From Parelaphostrongylus tenuis (lineage: Eukaryota > Nematoda > Chromadorea > Rhabditida > Metastrongylidae): 64,000 nt of DNA. Both the position numbers and the translations under genes were made by a program. The stretch's first letter is position 1. Every line of letters starts with the position of its first letter. The notes beneath the pieces were generated by a model. That model ran no database searches, was not told where the DNA came from, and worked only from the letters and a program-made list of their open reading frames with translations. Below are positions 34,601 to 44,389 of the stretch, in pieces. Where the stretch lies: contig JAHQIW010007219.1 of the NCBI GenBank assembly GCA_019055375.1, positions 95,814-159,813 of the forward strand, read 5' to 3'.

Positions 34601-34856
34601 AGGCCGTACGAGCGATATTCTCTCAGAAACCTTTGCACAAGTTCGAAGTGGCCCAGATAGTCAATTTATGTCCCGAGAATGCTGAAGAAGCGAAGGTAAT
34701 GCCTCCAGTTCTTTGTTTCCTTGTTGTTTAAGACGCTTTTGTTCTTACATAATGATCGGCTTGTAGGCCCTCATCCCATCACTGGAGAATAAGCTTGAAG
34801 ATGACGATCTTGAAGAGATTCTAAGGGATCTACAGAGCAAGAAGACTTTTCAGTGA
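31613..34856 (+). CDS. rpb-4: RNA polymerase II subunit RPB4 (complete, 4 exons)
   Basis: Exons: 31613-31682, 34273-34382, 34537-34695, 34767-34856; phases join (1, 0, 0) to give 142 codons, the length of human RPB4. Exon 1 starts [20 protein letters not shown] and ends FPK; exon 2 contains [20 protein letters not shown]; exon 3 starts [20 protein letters not shown] and contains [20 protein letters not shown]; exon 4 contains [18 protein letters not shown] and ends KKTFQ-stop. These are the hallmark RPB4 segments. RPB4 pairs with RPB7 as the polymerase II stalk in the nucleus, acting in initiation and mRNA export. Intron 1 is 2590 nt and full of SINE and foldback copies; the others are 154 and 71 nt. 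Two relatives of exon 1 lie at 17518 and 18285. The intron 2 donor GAA|gttggt is weak, the only uncertain junction. The next gene starts 280 bp downstream. Confidence 0.93.
31880..32125 (+). mobile_element. SINE-B copy in rpb-4 intron 1
   Basis: Head CTCGTGGTTGTGATGCTCGT plus CGCGGCGC, body GCCGCAGCCTGGCTATCCGC, and tail TGAATGCTAAAAGTATTGGGATCC with AGTGAAAA and ACCGATAAAGTGTCT. The tail matches the other SINE-B copies. It is preceded by a G-rich GGGGAGGGGGGGAGGGAGGG tract at about 31870. Confidence 0.65.
32290..32610. repeat. (TAA)n tracts flanking the palindrome
   Basis: Runs of AATAATAATAATAATAATAA at 32310-32350 and AT-rich TAATATAATATCGTAATTTA at 32530-32600 flank the 117-bp palindrome. 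No other function is suggested. Confidence 0.7.
32411..32527 (+). mobile_element. 117-bp palindrome with perfect 40-bp arms around a tRNA T-arm
   Basis: 32411-32450 (CCTAAGAGAATTGAGTGGTG, AGCAAAAACGCGGCCTCAGG) is the exact reverse complement of 32488-32527. The 37-nt loop contains GTGGGTTCGATTCCCGC, a canonical T-arm with box B GGTTCGATTCC at 32475-32485. Compared with 26883-27098 this copy lost the D-arm half; the retained acceptor-stem bases extend the TIR into a longer hairpin. Located in rpb-4 intron 1. Confidence 0.85.
32795..32975 (-). mobile_element. chimeric SINE: B-type tail joined to A-type head, reverse strand
   Basis: On the reverse strand the sequence starts with an A-type head (TAAGCGCAGTGGTTAGAGGT, GCTCTGAGCC) near 32965 and runs into the B-type body and tail (GAGGATAGCC on the + strand, then CGGATCTTAGTACTTCTAGC at 32800). 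The two SINE types are otherwise separate in this window, so this is a recombinant or an abutting insertion. Confidence 0.5.
33321..33580 (+). mobile_element. SINE-B copy, best preserved head
   Basis: The head GCGCCGTGGCCGAGTGGTTG plus TGATACTCGTCGCGGCGC resembles the 5' half of a Leu/Ser-type tRNA (GTGGCCGAGTGGTT box A). The body has GTCTCCGGCAGTCAACAACA and CCACAGCCTGGCTATCCTCG; the tail is ATGCTAGAAGTACTTAGATC, CGCACAGTGAAG, GACGGATCAATCAAAGTGCC. In rpb-4 intron 1. Confidence 0.75.
33640..33850 (+). mobile_element. SINE-A copy, 5' truncated
   Basis: Shares CTGCGAGGATAAGCAGCAGT, GTCAGGGCGAGTCATTGAAA, GCATGGCGCGTCCCTCAGAG and GATTGACCAGCGCCGAGAGT with SINE-A. The tRNA-like head is not recognisable. 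In rpb-4 intron 1. Confidence 0.65.
33900..34110 (-). mobile_element. SINE-B copy, reverse strand
   Basis: The + strand shows the reverse complement of SINE-B: GGATCCAGTACCTAAAGCAT (tail), CGTCTTCTTCTTGAACGTCG, AATACTGGTCGAGTCTGTGC, CTCGAGGATAGCCTGGTTGT and GGCGTTCGTTGTTGACTGCC. In rpb-4 intron 1. Confidence 0.65.
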
Positions 34857-35091
34857 ACATTCCTCATTCAAATGCCGTGTATTATTTTACTATTTGGATA
34901 TTTTTCTTCTTTTCTACGCATTGTACAGTCATTTTTTGGAGAGGAATGAAGTATTGCATATAACCATCAAGTCTTGAGAGATCAGTTTAACAGTTTTATC
35001 TGAAATCCTCGGATTATCTGGCGATCTTTGTCCTTTATCTGTTTGTCCTTTACTTATAATGATCATTTGTCAATTTGATAACGCTCTATTT

Positions 35092-35101
35092 CGTTGTTTA
35101 G
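35092..35101 (+). promoter_or_regulatory. possible trans-splice acceptor of the RNF14-like gene
   Basis: CGTTGTTTAG directly precedes the short leader of the RNF14-like start at 35136 and lies about 245 bp after the rpb-4 stop. It has the form of a nematode 3' splice site with no upstream exon in frame, so a spliced leader could be added here. Inference from position only. Confidence 0.35.
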
Positions 35102-35135
35102 GAGTTCCACTTGGTGGATTTATTGTCAATTGGAG

Positions 35136-38100
35136 ATGTCTAGTGAAACACGAGAAGATCAATGGGCCGAACTAGAAGCTTTACGAAGTGTTTATGATGA
35201 ATCTCACGTCACATTTAGCGATGGAGTTCCTATAAGTGGAAAAGTGATGATTGAGGTGGAACCGCTCGCAAAGCCTATTACGGTCTACATCACAACTGAT
35301 AATGTTAAGTTTCTCTAACAAGATCTTCTAAGTTCATTAACTTAAAGTGATTCGAAACAAAGTTTGGAACAATCGAAGTACAGAGCTTTTTTTGTTTCAA
35401 TATGCCTAACGATTTTTTTGAGCCATGCATGTAGTCTGTTATGTGCAGAATTATACGGTCTAGTGTAAGTGTTTCGGCGTTGGCAGCCGCGTCAGTTGAG
35501 CAGTGCCCTTGGTCTTTAGCCAATGCCCTCGAGGAAGCCAATCCCTTGTATAGAAAGGATGTAGGCGTACTATTGACATATTGACATGCTCCATTGAGTG
35601 AAATATCACATAATGGGCAGTGTTATACAGTCGATTGCTCTCAGCTGGTATCGTCGTTTTCTCAGGACTACGCTCAAATTTCAATGCGCCTGATTTTGAT
35701 TTTTCAAGCCATGCGGTTAGTCTATTGTAGGCAGATTTATACAGCTCAATACAGGTGTTACGGCCTTAGCAGCCTCGTTCGTTGGGCAGTGTCCTTCGTC
35801 TTTAGCCTATCCTTTCGGGTGTAACCCAACTCCTCTATATTGAGAAGGCTCAGACGTACTGTTTACACGTGCCATTAGGTCAGCGCTACTCAAAATAACC
35901 GCAAGAAGCTGCTCTAAACGGTAGTGAACACAAAAATGCATGAAATTTAAAAAAAAAGCAAACGAAAAATCCGGAAAATTTCTTGCGAACTCAAAAGAAT
36001 ATGAGCTGTCCAACCTAGCGACATATGAGGTTGACGTCCCTCTTATGAGGTGGACGTTAGGAATATTCGTGAAAGTGATCCATAAGATCGACTATTTTTA
36101 AAACCTCGCAATAAACATTCAAAATAATTCCAAAAAAAGAATGTCCAAAGCCTAAACGAGGTTGGTACGCCAGGGCCATACACCGGTGTTTTGGAGGCTC
36201 GTCCTCCTCGTCAGTGACCCCAGCCCCACATTAAGCCCTGCATTGTAGCAAGGAGGGAGGCGTATGTGGTAAGTGGTGATGGCATAGTGTACAATGACAC
36301 TGATCCATCACCATCAGTCGATGTTCCGGCTGGTAGACCAAAACTAACCCATTGAGTCGACTGTTTTTAAAACCTCGTTATAAACATTCAAAATCAAATC
36401 CAAAAAAAAGGAATGTTTTTAGCCTAAAACGAGGTTGGTACGCCAGGGCCATACACCGGTGTTTCGGAGGTTTCGGCCTCCTCGTCAGTGACCCCCGCCC
36501 CACATTAAGCCGTGCATTGTAGTAAGGACGGAGGCGTATGTGGTAAGTGGTGATGGCATAGTGTACAATGACACTGGTCCATCACCACTTTTTAGTCGAT
36601 GGATTTCGGCTGTTAGATCAAAATTAATCCATGAGATCGACTTTTTTTTAAAACCTCGCAATCCTAAAAATAAATAAAACCCAAAATCACCGGTGTATGG
36701 CCCTGGTGTACCAACCTCGTTTAGGCTTTAGATATTCTTTTTTTTTTGGATATCGTAAAACTGGCTAGAATGAATAAGGGGCCGTGGCAGAGCGCTTGTG
36801 ATGTTTCTAGAGGCGCGGCGCGGGGCCATTCCCTGCACCCAACACTCTCAGTGAACAATGAACATCCATTGGAACTTGACAGCTAGGCGCCATACTATCT
36901 CGACATTGTAAGGGGCATACTCAACTAGTACTATAGGACGTTCAAGAAGAAAAAGCCTGTTCAATGCCAGAAGTGCTGGGATCCGCACAATGGAAAAAAA
37001 CTCTGCGAAGACGGATCAAATAAAGTGCTAAATGAAGCAATAGTAATCTGATTTTTTTTTTTTTTGAAATCATGCGGCAATATTTTGCGTTCCAAAGAAA
37101 AACCGACCTTCACTAAACTTGCGCGAAAATTGAGAACTGTCGCATGAATTGTCCTTTTTCAAAGCTTTCCCGAAGTTGGAATATTTTCTCCAAAATCGAT
37201 GACTTACGTTTCGGAGATTTTCCTTTGTTCAGAGCTGTTTTCAGGTTTAGGAATATCAAAATAGGTTGCGCAAGTCTATTGGGCTGAGAGGAAATATGTC
37301 GGATTTTTTCTTTTTTTGTTGATCATTTGTCACGCATTCAAGATTTTTTCTTACTTTCATTTAGAGCAGCTTGCTGTTATTTTGATACATAGTAGCCATA
37401 CATTTCTTTTGAGATGGAATTGTCTCGAGAGCAAGAACGATCTTCGTTAGTATACGAGTATCTTTGCATGCCAGAGCAGCTTTTGAACTCAACCGATACT
37501 CCCGTGGCATCAACAATTTTTCTTGCTCTCAGGACAAGTTTAGCTTGGAACAAATGTATAGGTGTTAAATATCAAAATAACCTCAAGAAGCTGTTCGAAG
37601 AGATAGTAAAAACAAAAGCTCAAATGCATGAAAAATAATTAAGAAAAACAAAGAAGTCCGGAATATTTCTTACTAACGTAATAACAAGAACAGTTTGTAA
37701 AACATCGAATTTAATTTTTCATTCTACAAACCTGAGGTTCGATGGAGATCGTTGTTTTGACTCATAAATTCAATCATTAGCTCTGTTGCCGGTTGATATC
37801 ATTGCGATTTTAATCTTGGGACTCCATATATACTGCTTGATTTTTGTTTTAGGGCGTAAATCAGCCGTCTTGACCAACTTGCCGCCTGTTGTATTTATGT
37901 TTAGCCTACCTGTGGATTACCCTAAAGTTCAACCTGATTTTGAACTTGAATGTGAATGGATGAGTGAGGAATTGGTAAGTATGCTTTTTTGAGTATTAGG
38001 TTTGAAACTATGAACTGTCCTCTTTATATTAAGCTTGTGCGAATTTACTAAAGGATAGAGAATGAAGCTTTCGACGTTGATCAACCCCTGTGGTGTGCGC

Positions 38101-41100
38101 CATTCATTCGTTTTATTCAAGCATCGCTGAGGTGATTGAATGCATATATGTGGCCTTTACAATGACTTGCGGTGGCCAATTGATGTGTCAAGCAGTGCTA
38201 CTATTCTCCCATGCAAGTATGGCACAAATTCAACGACCTCGAAACAATCGAAGGCTTCGCTGAGCCTCTAGTGTGAGATCGACTATCCATTGGTCGACCA
38301 TTTGTGTACACAGAGAACGTCTAGTCCTGCGCTACACGCGCCCTGAGTTTGATACATCTTCCCCAAAAATGATGACTGATCTTTCGACGACTTCGCCCTA
38401 AAGGCGTTTCTTTAGGTTTAACATTTTTGCGCCCATGGATCCCACCCTCTGCGCCCCTAATTGCCAACGTCTTGTGTGTAACAATGACCATGAACCCCAG
38501 CATGTTGCATCCAGCAATGGCACGTTCAGGTTATGCACCACTGTTTGGCGCAACATGCTCCATTGTTGAAGCAACCCGTTGGGGTTTCAGACGCAGAGAG
38601 TTGGGTCCATGGTCCTGGGAGAGTTGACCACTAATGTAGTTGCACGACTTTCGAATAAGAGGACAGTTCCTAATATATCTTCTGCTCTACATTTTGCACG
38701 CCGACATTTGATGACTGTCGGTTTTTCGATTCAGTGAGAGGTAAAATTACGAGTTCTAGGAGATCGTGCATTTTCTATAGGAAGTTTACTGCGAATTTCT
38801 GTTTGTAGCTGCTTATCGGCCCATCTCTTTTCTTTCAGATATCAACTGTAAATAGCAAACTTGAAGAAGTGTGTAATGAGAATCTTGGTATGGGCGTTCT
38901 ATTTTATTGCTGCGAAACAATCTCCGATATTGTTACTAGCAACCTTCGTGATTTAACAGAGCTTTGCATTGATGATACACCCTATAGAGTAAAAAATGTA
39001 CGTTTGTGTAGTTCTCGTTCAATTTGAAGATATTTGGAAGTGAAACTTGCTTGATCTTCCTTATTATGTTGTTTCAGAACATGAAAAGTATTGAATTGTT
39101 ACGACGTGTAGCTGATTCTAGTGCTCGCTCAGCAGATTTTCACTTTCAGTCCGGTTGCTATGACTGTGAGGTCGGTAAGGGACAGGAGTCTTTCCTCAGA
39201 ATATAAAGGAAAGCTTTTTCTTTAGGTCTGCTTCGAAAACAAGACGGGTAAACAGTGTCTACAGTTTCGACCGTGTGAGCATGTATTTTGTAAGGACTGC
39301 GTTGCTTCATACTTTTTTGAGATCCTGCGGAATCAAGAGGTAGGAGATTTTTCGCAAACTTTTTTTCCTATTTGCGTAGGAAAGTACTTATTTTGAGATT
39401 CGACCTCTGGGTTGTTTAGCCACTGGTTGCAATACGATGGCTCCTCAGCAGGTCATTCTAGATATCATAGGAGAGGTACGTGCCCAGGATTATGCTTTGT
39501 TTACCAATATTTAGGCTGATGCAAAAGTAATTGCGGTTCCTAAGCGAATCTACTATCTGAATTCGCTGTTATTTTTGCATCAACCTGATGCATTATTGAA
39601 TTGTCTGTTACTTCTTGATTGGCATGATTTACCAATGTAGTTAAGACAGAATACGAGCGATATGAACGGATACTTCTTGAGCAAGCCCTAGCAGTTATGG
39701 ATGATGTCGTCCCTTGTCCGCGTAAAGTGTGCCAGAAACCAGTTCTTGTAAGTGAAAGGTAATCCTTTAAGAGAGTATCTTTTCTTTTAAGATTGCCTTC
39801 CTTTTTTATCATCTTTCTTTGATGCTTTTCCTCGTCCATATCCTCTCTCGAAATTGGTTTCCATAGAACTCGCAATTTGGCAAGTTGCGGAATGTGCGGT
39901 TATTCCTTCTGTGTTCTTTGCTTCCGTGCCTACCATGGATTAGAGGGATGCCACTTTAAAACCGGTAATTTCGTGATACAAAGCTTCAACGACTCACTCC
40001 TATTTCTTTTATCAACATTATTTATTTCTTGTAGAACTGTTTTGTTTTCTCAAATGACGTGCGACTAATCTGTACTAAATCGTCATTCTAATGCCTTTTC
40101 AATGGTGTTATTATGAGATTACTATACTTCTAACATGCTGAGTGACATACAAAATATTCGACCATAGGCGCGAGTTGAACCCTCGTTTCATCCATGGCGG
40201 GAGTGTGGGTTCCACCTACCACCAACTCCACCACTTACCAGACCAAACATGTTAAGGTCGGTTGCTCACCAACTTCGATAGTCCATCCTTCCGAGGACCA
40301 GCATTGATAGGTAGGCGGCATCTGCATGTCTAAGCATGCATGTCTGGCTATCTACCTGCTTTCCCACGAGACAAGACATCGGCGTACGTTGTCTGGGTGA
40401 GATTTGACGTTGCTGCGGTTGAGAATCAGAAAGATCATTGTCTCCAGGTGAGGAAACACTGGAAAGCAAAGCGGTGTCTTTGTGGTAGCGTAGATCGTAG
40501 CCGCGCCCCCGGCATGGTTGAAACGCGGATTCGACTCCCGTCTGAGGTGAAGTGTTCTGCATGTCAGTCAACATTTTTAGATGACACTTGACTATTGCAG
40601 TAGATAAACAACGATTGATTGCGAAATGGAATTCAGCCGACGAAACAGAACGCTCGCAAATGGCTCGGCGATTCGGTGGAATGAACAATCTGCAGGTATC
40701 ATGCCATTATGATTTCTGAATGCTTCAGCTGTGCTTGTCTTAGTCAAGAGGCTAACATGATGGTCATCTGAGTCCCATAACGGAGTCGTAATGATGGACC
40801 TGAATCGAGTATAAGAGAATGGAGAGTTTTGTATAGAGCAGAAAGAACATAACTTTGGACATTTTCTTCTTGCCTCAACGTACGCCTCAAAAATCTGTAC
40901 ACAGCATAAGCAGCTTAAGAATAAGAATCTCGCTGTTTTTCGCTCTTCATTAGGGAGATGACGCTTCGAAAAATGCTATTTCATGCCTCTCCATTCGACC
41001 ACTTTTATGAGATCTCGCTAAAAAACGATAATAGTCTGGTAATGATATGACATGTTTCGAGCCGTTTATGAGTTCTAAGTGCTAGACAGGCCCCTGTTTC

Positions 41101-43412
41101 GTCCTTCGGGACTCTTCAGTAGCACAGTCCCTCGGTTCAGCTGATCCCTTGAAGCTATAATCCTCTATGAGGAATCGACGTCGAGTTATAAGTTGCCGCA
41201 AGTAAGGTTACTGAATACCCTGATACTGCAGAGACCAGCAGACGAGCTTGTGTTGCTAAAATGAATCATATTTCTCCATTTGCGCTTTTTCACAGCTCCC
41301 GCTCAAAAACGATAGTAAACGATAATAACGATTTATTACTTGGCGTCAATTCATCCATAGAGAAGTATAGCTTCAAGTGATCGGCTGAAATGAGAGACTG
41401 CGCTACTGAGGATTCCAGGTAGGACGAAACATGCACCTGTCTAGCACTTAGCCATTTAATGTGGAGGTCAAGGATCGAGACTGCAAGAGACCTCTCATCT
41501 CCTCAAACGTCGGAAACTTCAGACTTCACTCAAAGTGAATGCGTTGCAGCGACAGCTATCGAAAAGCAGCAATAAAGCTACTGGTTTTTACTGAATTTCA
41601 AACGCGATGAGAGAAGACCCTTGACCATTGGCTAGAGTTCATCATAAAAACTCTGGGCAAAATTTTGTACATTCCGTCTTTTTTGACCCACTGCAGAACT
41701 CAAGCACTCATCGCAGACAAATACTTTGTGGACGATAGTATAAATATAATACGGAAATTCGGAGAAAACGTTGAAGTTGAATGGAATAAAACCTATAGAA
41801 ACATTCAAAAATGCCTTGGAGCAGTTCAAGTGCTCCTTTGTCTTCACACTTCGTAATAAGCATATAATATGGAGACTGCTTAGCACAGTGGTTAGTGTAT
41901 CATGTATTGGAAAACAATGTTATAAGCGAGGAATGGTTCGACGCACTCTTGTAATCAATCAAGGGACGCCCACATAACGTCTTAGCTCGGCATCTTCAAC
42001 TTTGGGAATTGCAAAGACAGGCGCCCCGACCAGTATTGTACGACACTCTTAGAGAAGACCGCATCGTGAAGCAGCAGCAGAGAAAACACGAGAAGTGTCC
42101 AAAACTTTAGAAATAGTGTGGGGAAAACTATCAGGTTGAGCAGAAAGTTCTGGGAAATTCTTGAAAGCTTCATTTTTTGGCATCTCTGTGCCGCTTTTCA
42201 ATGATAGTTTTGTATATATCGACCTAGTTCATTAATTTCAGCTCCAAGATGCTGATTTAACCGGCTTGCTTCCGTGGACCCTTGCTAGTGTTGTCCAGCA
42301 GCGGAAAATAACTCCATCTCCTCTGGCCCGTGGCCCGATTAGTCGCGGACTATAGTTCTGCTTTTTATGGCAAAGACAGCACGCGAAGTAGTCGAAGACT
42401 TAGCTGCGGGTCCTGCAGCGAAAGGTGTTAATGTAGCCGGCAACTGATCGGGGCAGAGGAGGTGAAGTCGAGTGAAGCCGGCAAACACGCCCAGCGTGGG
42501 TCCGCGGAAGTCGGCTGGGTTGCAGTATAATTTGCGTATATTGCTCTACCATCATTAGGGAAGAACTTTAACGGTCTTTCAAGCCGCTGATGATATTAAT
42601 GATGGTGAAGGTGTGGTAGGGCGACAAAATCGACTGTGGGCACATGGTTTAAGCGATTCAGAGAAGGCAATTTTGATGTCGAAGACATGCCTCGTTTTGG
42701 CTGGCCATCTGTTCTGGATGGAAGTGACTCGCAAGCCGTTTCGGATGCTGAGCCTTCACCGAGCAGTTGTGATTTAACTGATGAGACTTGGTGCTCCGCA
42801 GCGGTCTGTTGTCAACAAATTGCGCGAGTTTGACCATATCCACAAGAAGAATAATAATAATAATGACGAAAGGTCCTGGACAATAGTGCTCTATGCTTCG
42901 AAGGCATAGTTATTGCTGTTTCTATTGTTAATTTGCGCATAAAAATGAAACCTCCAAAAATTTCCCATAACTTTTTGCTCAATCGAAAAATTGCTTGCTA
43001 TGAGGTGCTGAGATTCGCATAGTACTTTGTGGTAACGTGTCATGTAAATGTTAGTGATATAAGCATATAATTCAGAAGTGTCTTTACTAAGTTTCTTTCG
43101 ATGTTCTTCCTTGGTTCATTTGTGATGATCATATTTCTATTCCATTTTAGAAGGTTGTCGATGCGATACTTAATGAGGGATGGATTGAGGGGAACAGCAA
43201 ACCGTGTCCACGATGCCGCGTCCGAATTGAGGTTTGCATTCTCCGATACTTTATTTACGTCCGCTACATCCAATACATCTTAGGATTGTGTTGTTCAGAA
43301 AACTGGTGGATGTAATAAAATGCAATGCTCCAAGTGTGACGCTATGTTTTGTTGGCTGTGTTATCGCGTGCTTGACAAGGAAAACCCATATGGTCATTAT
43401 AACTTAGAAGAC
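35136..43412 (+). CDS. RNF14-like RBR E3 ubiquitin ligase (RWD-RING1-IBR-RING2)
   Basis: Exons supported: 35136-35303, 37853-37974, 38839-38997, 39078-39170, 39226-39339, 39380-39475, 39641-39758, 39867-39964, 40601-40695, 43151-43231, 43299-43412 (about 420 aa; human RNF14 has 474). The start MSSETREDQWAELEALRSVY opens an RWD domain continued by PPVVFMFSLPVDYPKVQPDF. RING1 spans exons 4-5 (CEVCFENKTGKQC, CEHVFCKDC), the IBR exons 6-8 (CPRKVCQKPV, CGMCGYSFCVLCFRAYHG) and RING2 exons 10-11 (CPRCRVRIEK, TGGCNKMQC, CDAMFCWLC). The Cys of GGCNKM (43311-43313) matches the RBR catalytic cysteine that accepts ubiquitin before transfer to substrate. Known RNF14 acts on stalled-ribosome and DNA-protein crosslink targets. 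The exon 1-2 junction is out of phase (an unseen small exon is likely), exon 6 may end at GTAC|gtgccc to restore phase, and the C-terminus after HYNLED is unresolved. Introns 1, 2, 8 and 9 carry many mobile elements. Confidence 0.88.
35385..35870. mobile_element. M2-family repeats in RNF14 intron 1
   Basis: Two adjacent diverged M2 units: TTTTTTGAGCCATGCATGTA, GTGTAAGTGTTTCGGCGTTG, then TTTTCTCAGGACTACGCTCA and AATTTCAATGCGCCTGATTT, CAGGTGTTACGGCCTTAGCA. The ORFs crossing them are incidental. The segment at 35880-36010 recurs at 37560-37700 (CTCAAGAAGCTGTTCGAAGA versus CGCAAGAAGCTGCTCTAAAC), a local duplication. Confidence 0.55.
36135..36750 (+). mobile_element. M3-family: two tandem units plus an inverted end
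   Basis: Two direct copies of about 290 bp each begin AGCCTAAACGAGGTTGGTAC or CCTAAAACGAGGTTGGTACG and contain GGCCATACACCGGTGTTT, GTCAGTGACCCC and GCATAGTGTACAATGACACT. At 36690-36740 the end appears inverted (CACCGGTGTATGGCCCTGGT, ACCAACCTCGTTTAGGC), so the array folds back. Further copies are at 9836-10060 and a fragment at 61690-61735. No transposase. Confidence 0.75.
36775..37040 (+). mobile_element. SINE-B copy in RNF14 intron 1
   Basis: Head GGGCCGTGGCAGAGCGCTTG, body GACAGCTAGGCGCCATACTA, and tail AATGCCAGAAGTGCTGGGAT, CCGCACAATGG, GACGGATCAAATAAAGTGCT. The tail is the most complete of the SINE-B copies. Confidence 0.7.
38063..38240 (-). mobile_element. SINE-A copy, reverse strand, in RNF14 intron 2
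   Basis: Reverse complement of the SINE-A body: GTTGATCAACCCCTGTGG, CATCGCTGAGGTGATTGAAT, GGCCTTTACAATGACTTGCG, GTGGCC and GCAGTGCTACTATTCTCCCA. The head is lost. Confidence 0.6.
38400..38640. repeat. possible M4-type GC-richer foldback
   Basis: A GC-richer segment with partial self-complementarity (CGCCCATGGATCCCACCCTC near the start, AGAGTTGGGTCCATGGTCCT near the end; AACATGCTCCATTG versus CATGTTGCATCC). It resembles the M4 elements only loosely, so assignment is tentative. Confidence 0.35.
39511..39588. mobile_element. 78-bp palindromic mariner MITE, MADE1-like
   Basis: The left arm TTAGGCTGATGCAAAAGTAA then TTGCGG is nearly the terminal repeat of human Hsmar1/MADE1 (TTAGGTTGGTGCAAAAGTAA then TTGCGG, known from the literature). 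The right arm, read in reverse complement, is TCAGGTTGATGCAAAAATAA then CAGCG. The whole is 78 bp; MADE1 is 80 bp. It sits in RNF14 intron 6, ending 52 bp before the next exon. It carries only ends and no coding. Confidence 0.8.
40165..40570. repeat. diverged tRNA-like element pieces in RNF14 intron 8
   Basis: 40236-40270 (ACCAGACCAAACATGTTAAG, GTCGGTTGCTCACC) matches the internal part of 26883-27098 (CCGACCAAACCTGTTAAAGG). 40485-40545 is tRNA-like: GTGGTAGCG, CGCGCCCCCGGCATGGTTGA, AACGCGGATTCGACTCCCG, with a box B. The TIRs are not recognisable. Confidence 0.5.
41035..41460. mobile_element. M1-family foldback in RNF14 intron 9
   Basis: Diverged M1 words: GATATGACATGTTTCGAGCC, CTGTTTCGTCCTTCGGGACT, TCGGTTCAGCTGATCCCTTG, and the inverted counterparts GGTAGGACGAAACATGCACC and TAGCACTTAGCC at the right end. 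The two halves are inverted relative to each other. Confidence 0.65.
42131..42986 (+). mobile_element. mariner remnant with TIRs, interrupted by an M4 foldback
   Basis: Terminal repeats: TCAGGTTGAGCAGAAAGTTC then TGGGAAATTCTTGAAAGCTTC at 42131, and its reverse complement at the right end (GGTTTCATTTT inward, GGGAAA, AAAAAGTTATG, GATTGAGC outward). Transposase N-terminus: RTLTVFQAADDINDGEG-like sequence with one frameshift, then GTWFKRFREGNFDVEDMPRF and GWPSVLDGSD, and the second HTH (DAEPSPSS, DLTDE, then KLREFDHIHKK in another frame). The catalytic domain is deleted. A GC-rich foldback is nested at 42262-42535. Inside RNF14 intron 9. Confidence 0.8.
42262..42535. mobile_element. M4-family foldback nested in mariner
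   Basis: Ends are mutually inverted: GCTTCCGTGGACCCTTGCTA at the left and CAGCGTGGGTCCGCGGAAGT at the right. The interior (CTGCGGGTCCTGCAGCGAAA) resembles 48940-48955 of the M4 copy at 48680-49022 (GAGTCCTGCAACGAAAAG). No coding. Confidence 0.65.
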
Positions 43413-44389
43413 GTAAGAATGTTATCAAATTTGTTTTCATTGCAGTGTTACATCTGAGCCATCTGAAATCACTGACAAACTTATTATTGCTGATTACTGA
43501 GTCATAACATAGCCATTGCTCTATTTTTCGTAATACTAGGCATAAAAACAAGTTTGCAATCAGTTCCTTCATCTTTGATCCACCATGAAATTTCTCTGAT
43601 AACTGCTTTCTGCCTTTATCGGTGCAATCCTGTTATCGGAATGCGTATTTCTACTCTTTGTTTTTTTTATTTCTATTCTTTGCCTTCTTTTTTGACCTTT
43701 TCGCCCTTTCCTCAAACTTCCAGTAGACCTTCGATATCCCTTCGCGGGTGGCGCCATTTGCGGTTGGCGGGCAGCTCGGACGGCTACGAAAAGAGGCTGT
43801 GGGCATCTGCTCCTAAGCTAATCTTTTAGGCTGCTAGTGAAATTTATACCTTTTTCGTCAATAAATGGGATTTTAGTGTCAGTAAATGGTCAAATATGAT
43901 AGAATGGACTTAAATAAGGTTTTTTTTTACGATGTATAACGTAGATTCTCCATTCATAATTCACTCACTTTCAAAGGGAAAAACCAGTATTCATGAAAAG
44001 GCTATGTCAAGAACATTTATCGAACATTTCTACGCTGTTTTAATCCTACTTATCCACAATTGAAAAATTTGTCCTTTTTCTATCAGTTTTCATACATTTC
44101 ACTGCATATAGTGCATAAAATTCTTCATGCTGCCTGGAATTGGAAAACAGTAAATAGTTCATCAAAAATAGTGTTGCTTATTGCATGCGATCCCACTTCA
44201 TCGAAATTTCTCAATATTTTTTAATCAACAGCGCAATTTAGATTCCCATTCTCAGGTCAGTGAGAATTTCGTTCCAATTTTTTATCAATAGTTGTGGTAT
44301 GGGAAGAAGAGATGGAGGTGTAGCGATTCCTTCCCGTTACCTCCACCCTCTCTAAGTCCGTGGAAAAAAATGCATTTTTTGATTTTGTG

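Noticed and set aside
43830..43915. Alternative last exon of the RNF14-like gene (AASEIYTF...)
   Set aside because: It follows a usable acceptor and stays in phase, but the residues do not resemble the RNF14 C-terminus; another option (acceptor at 43445, CYI-stop) would need a 33-nt intron. The end of the gene is left unresolved.
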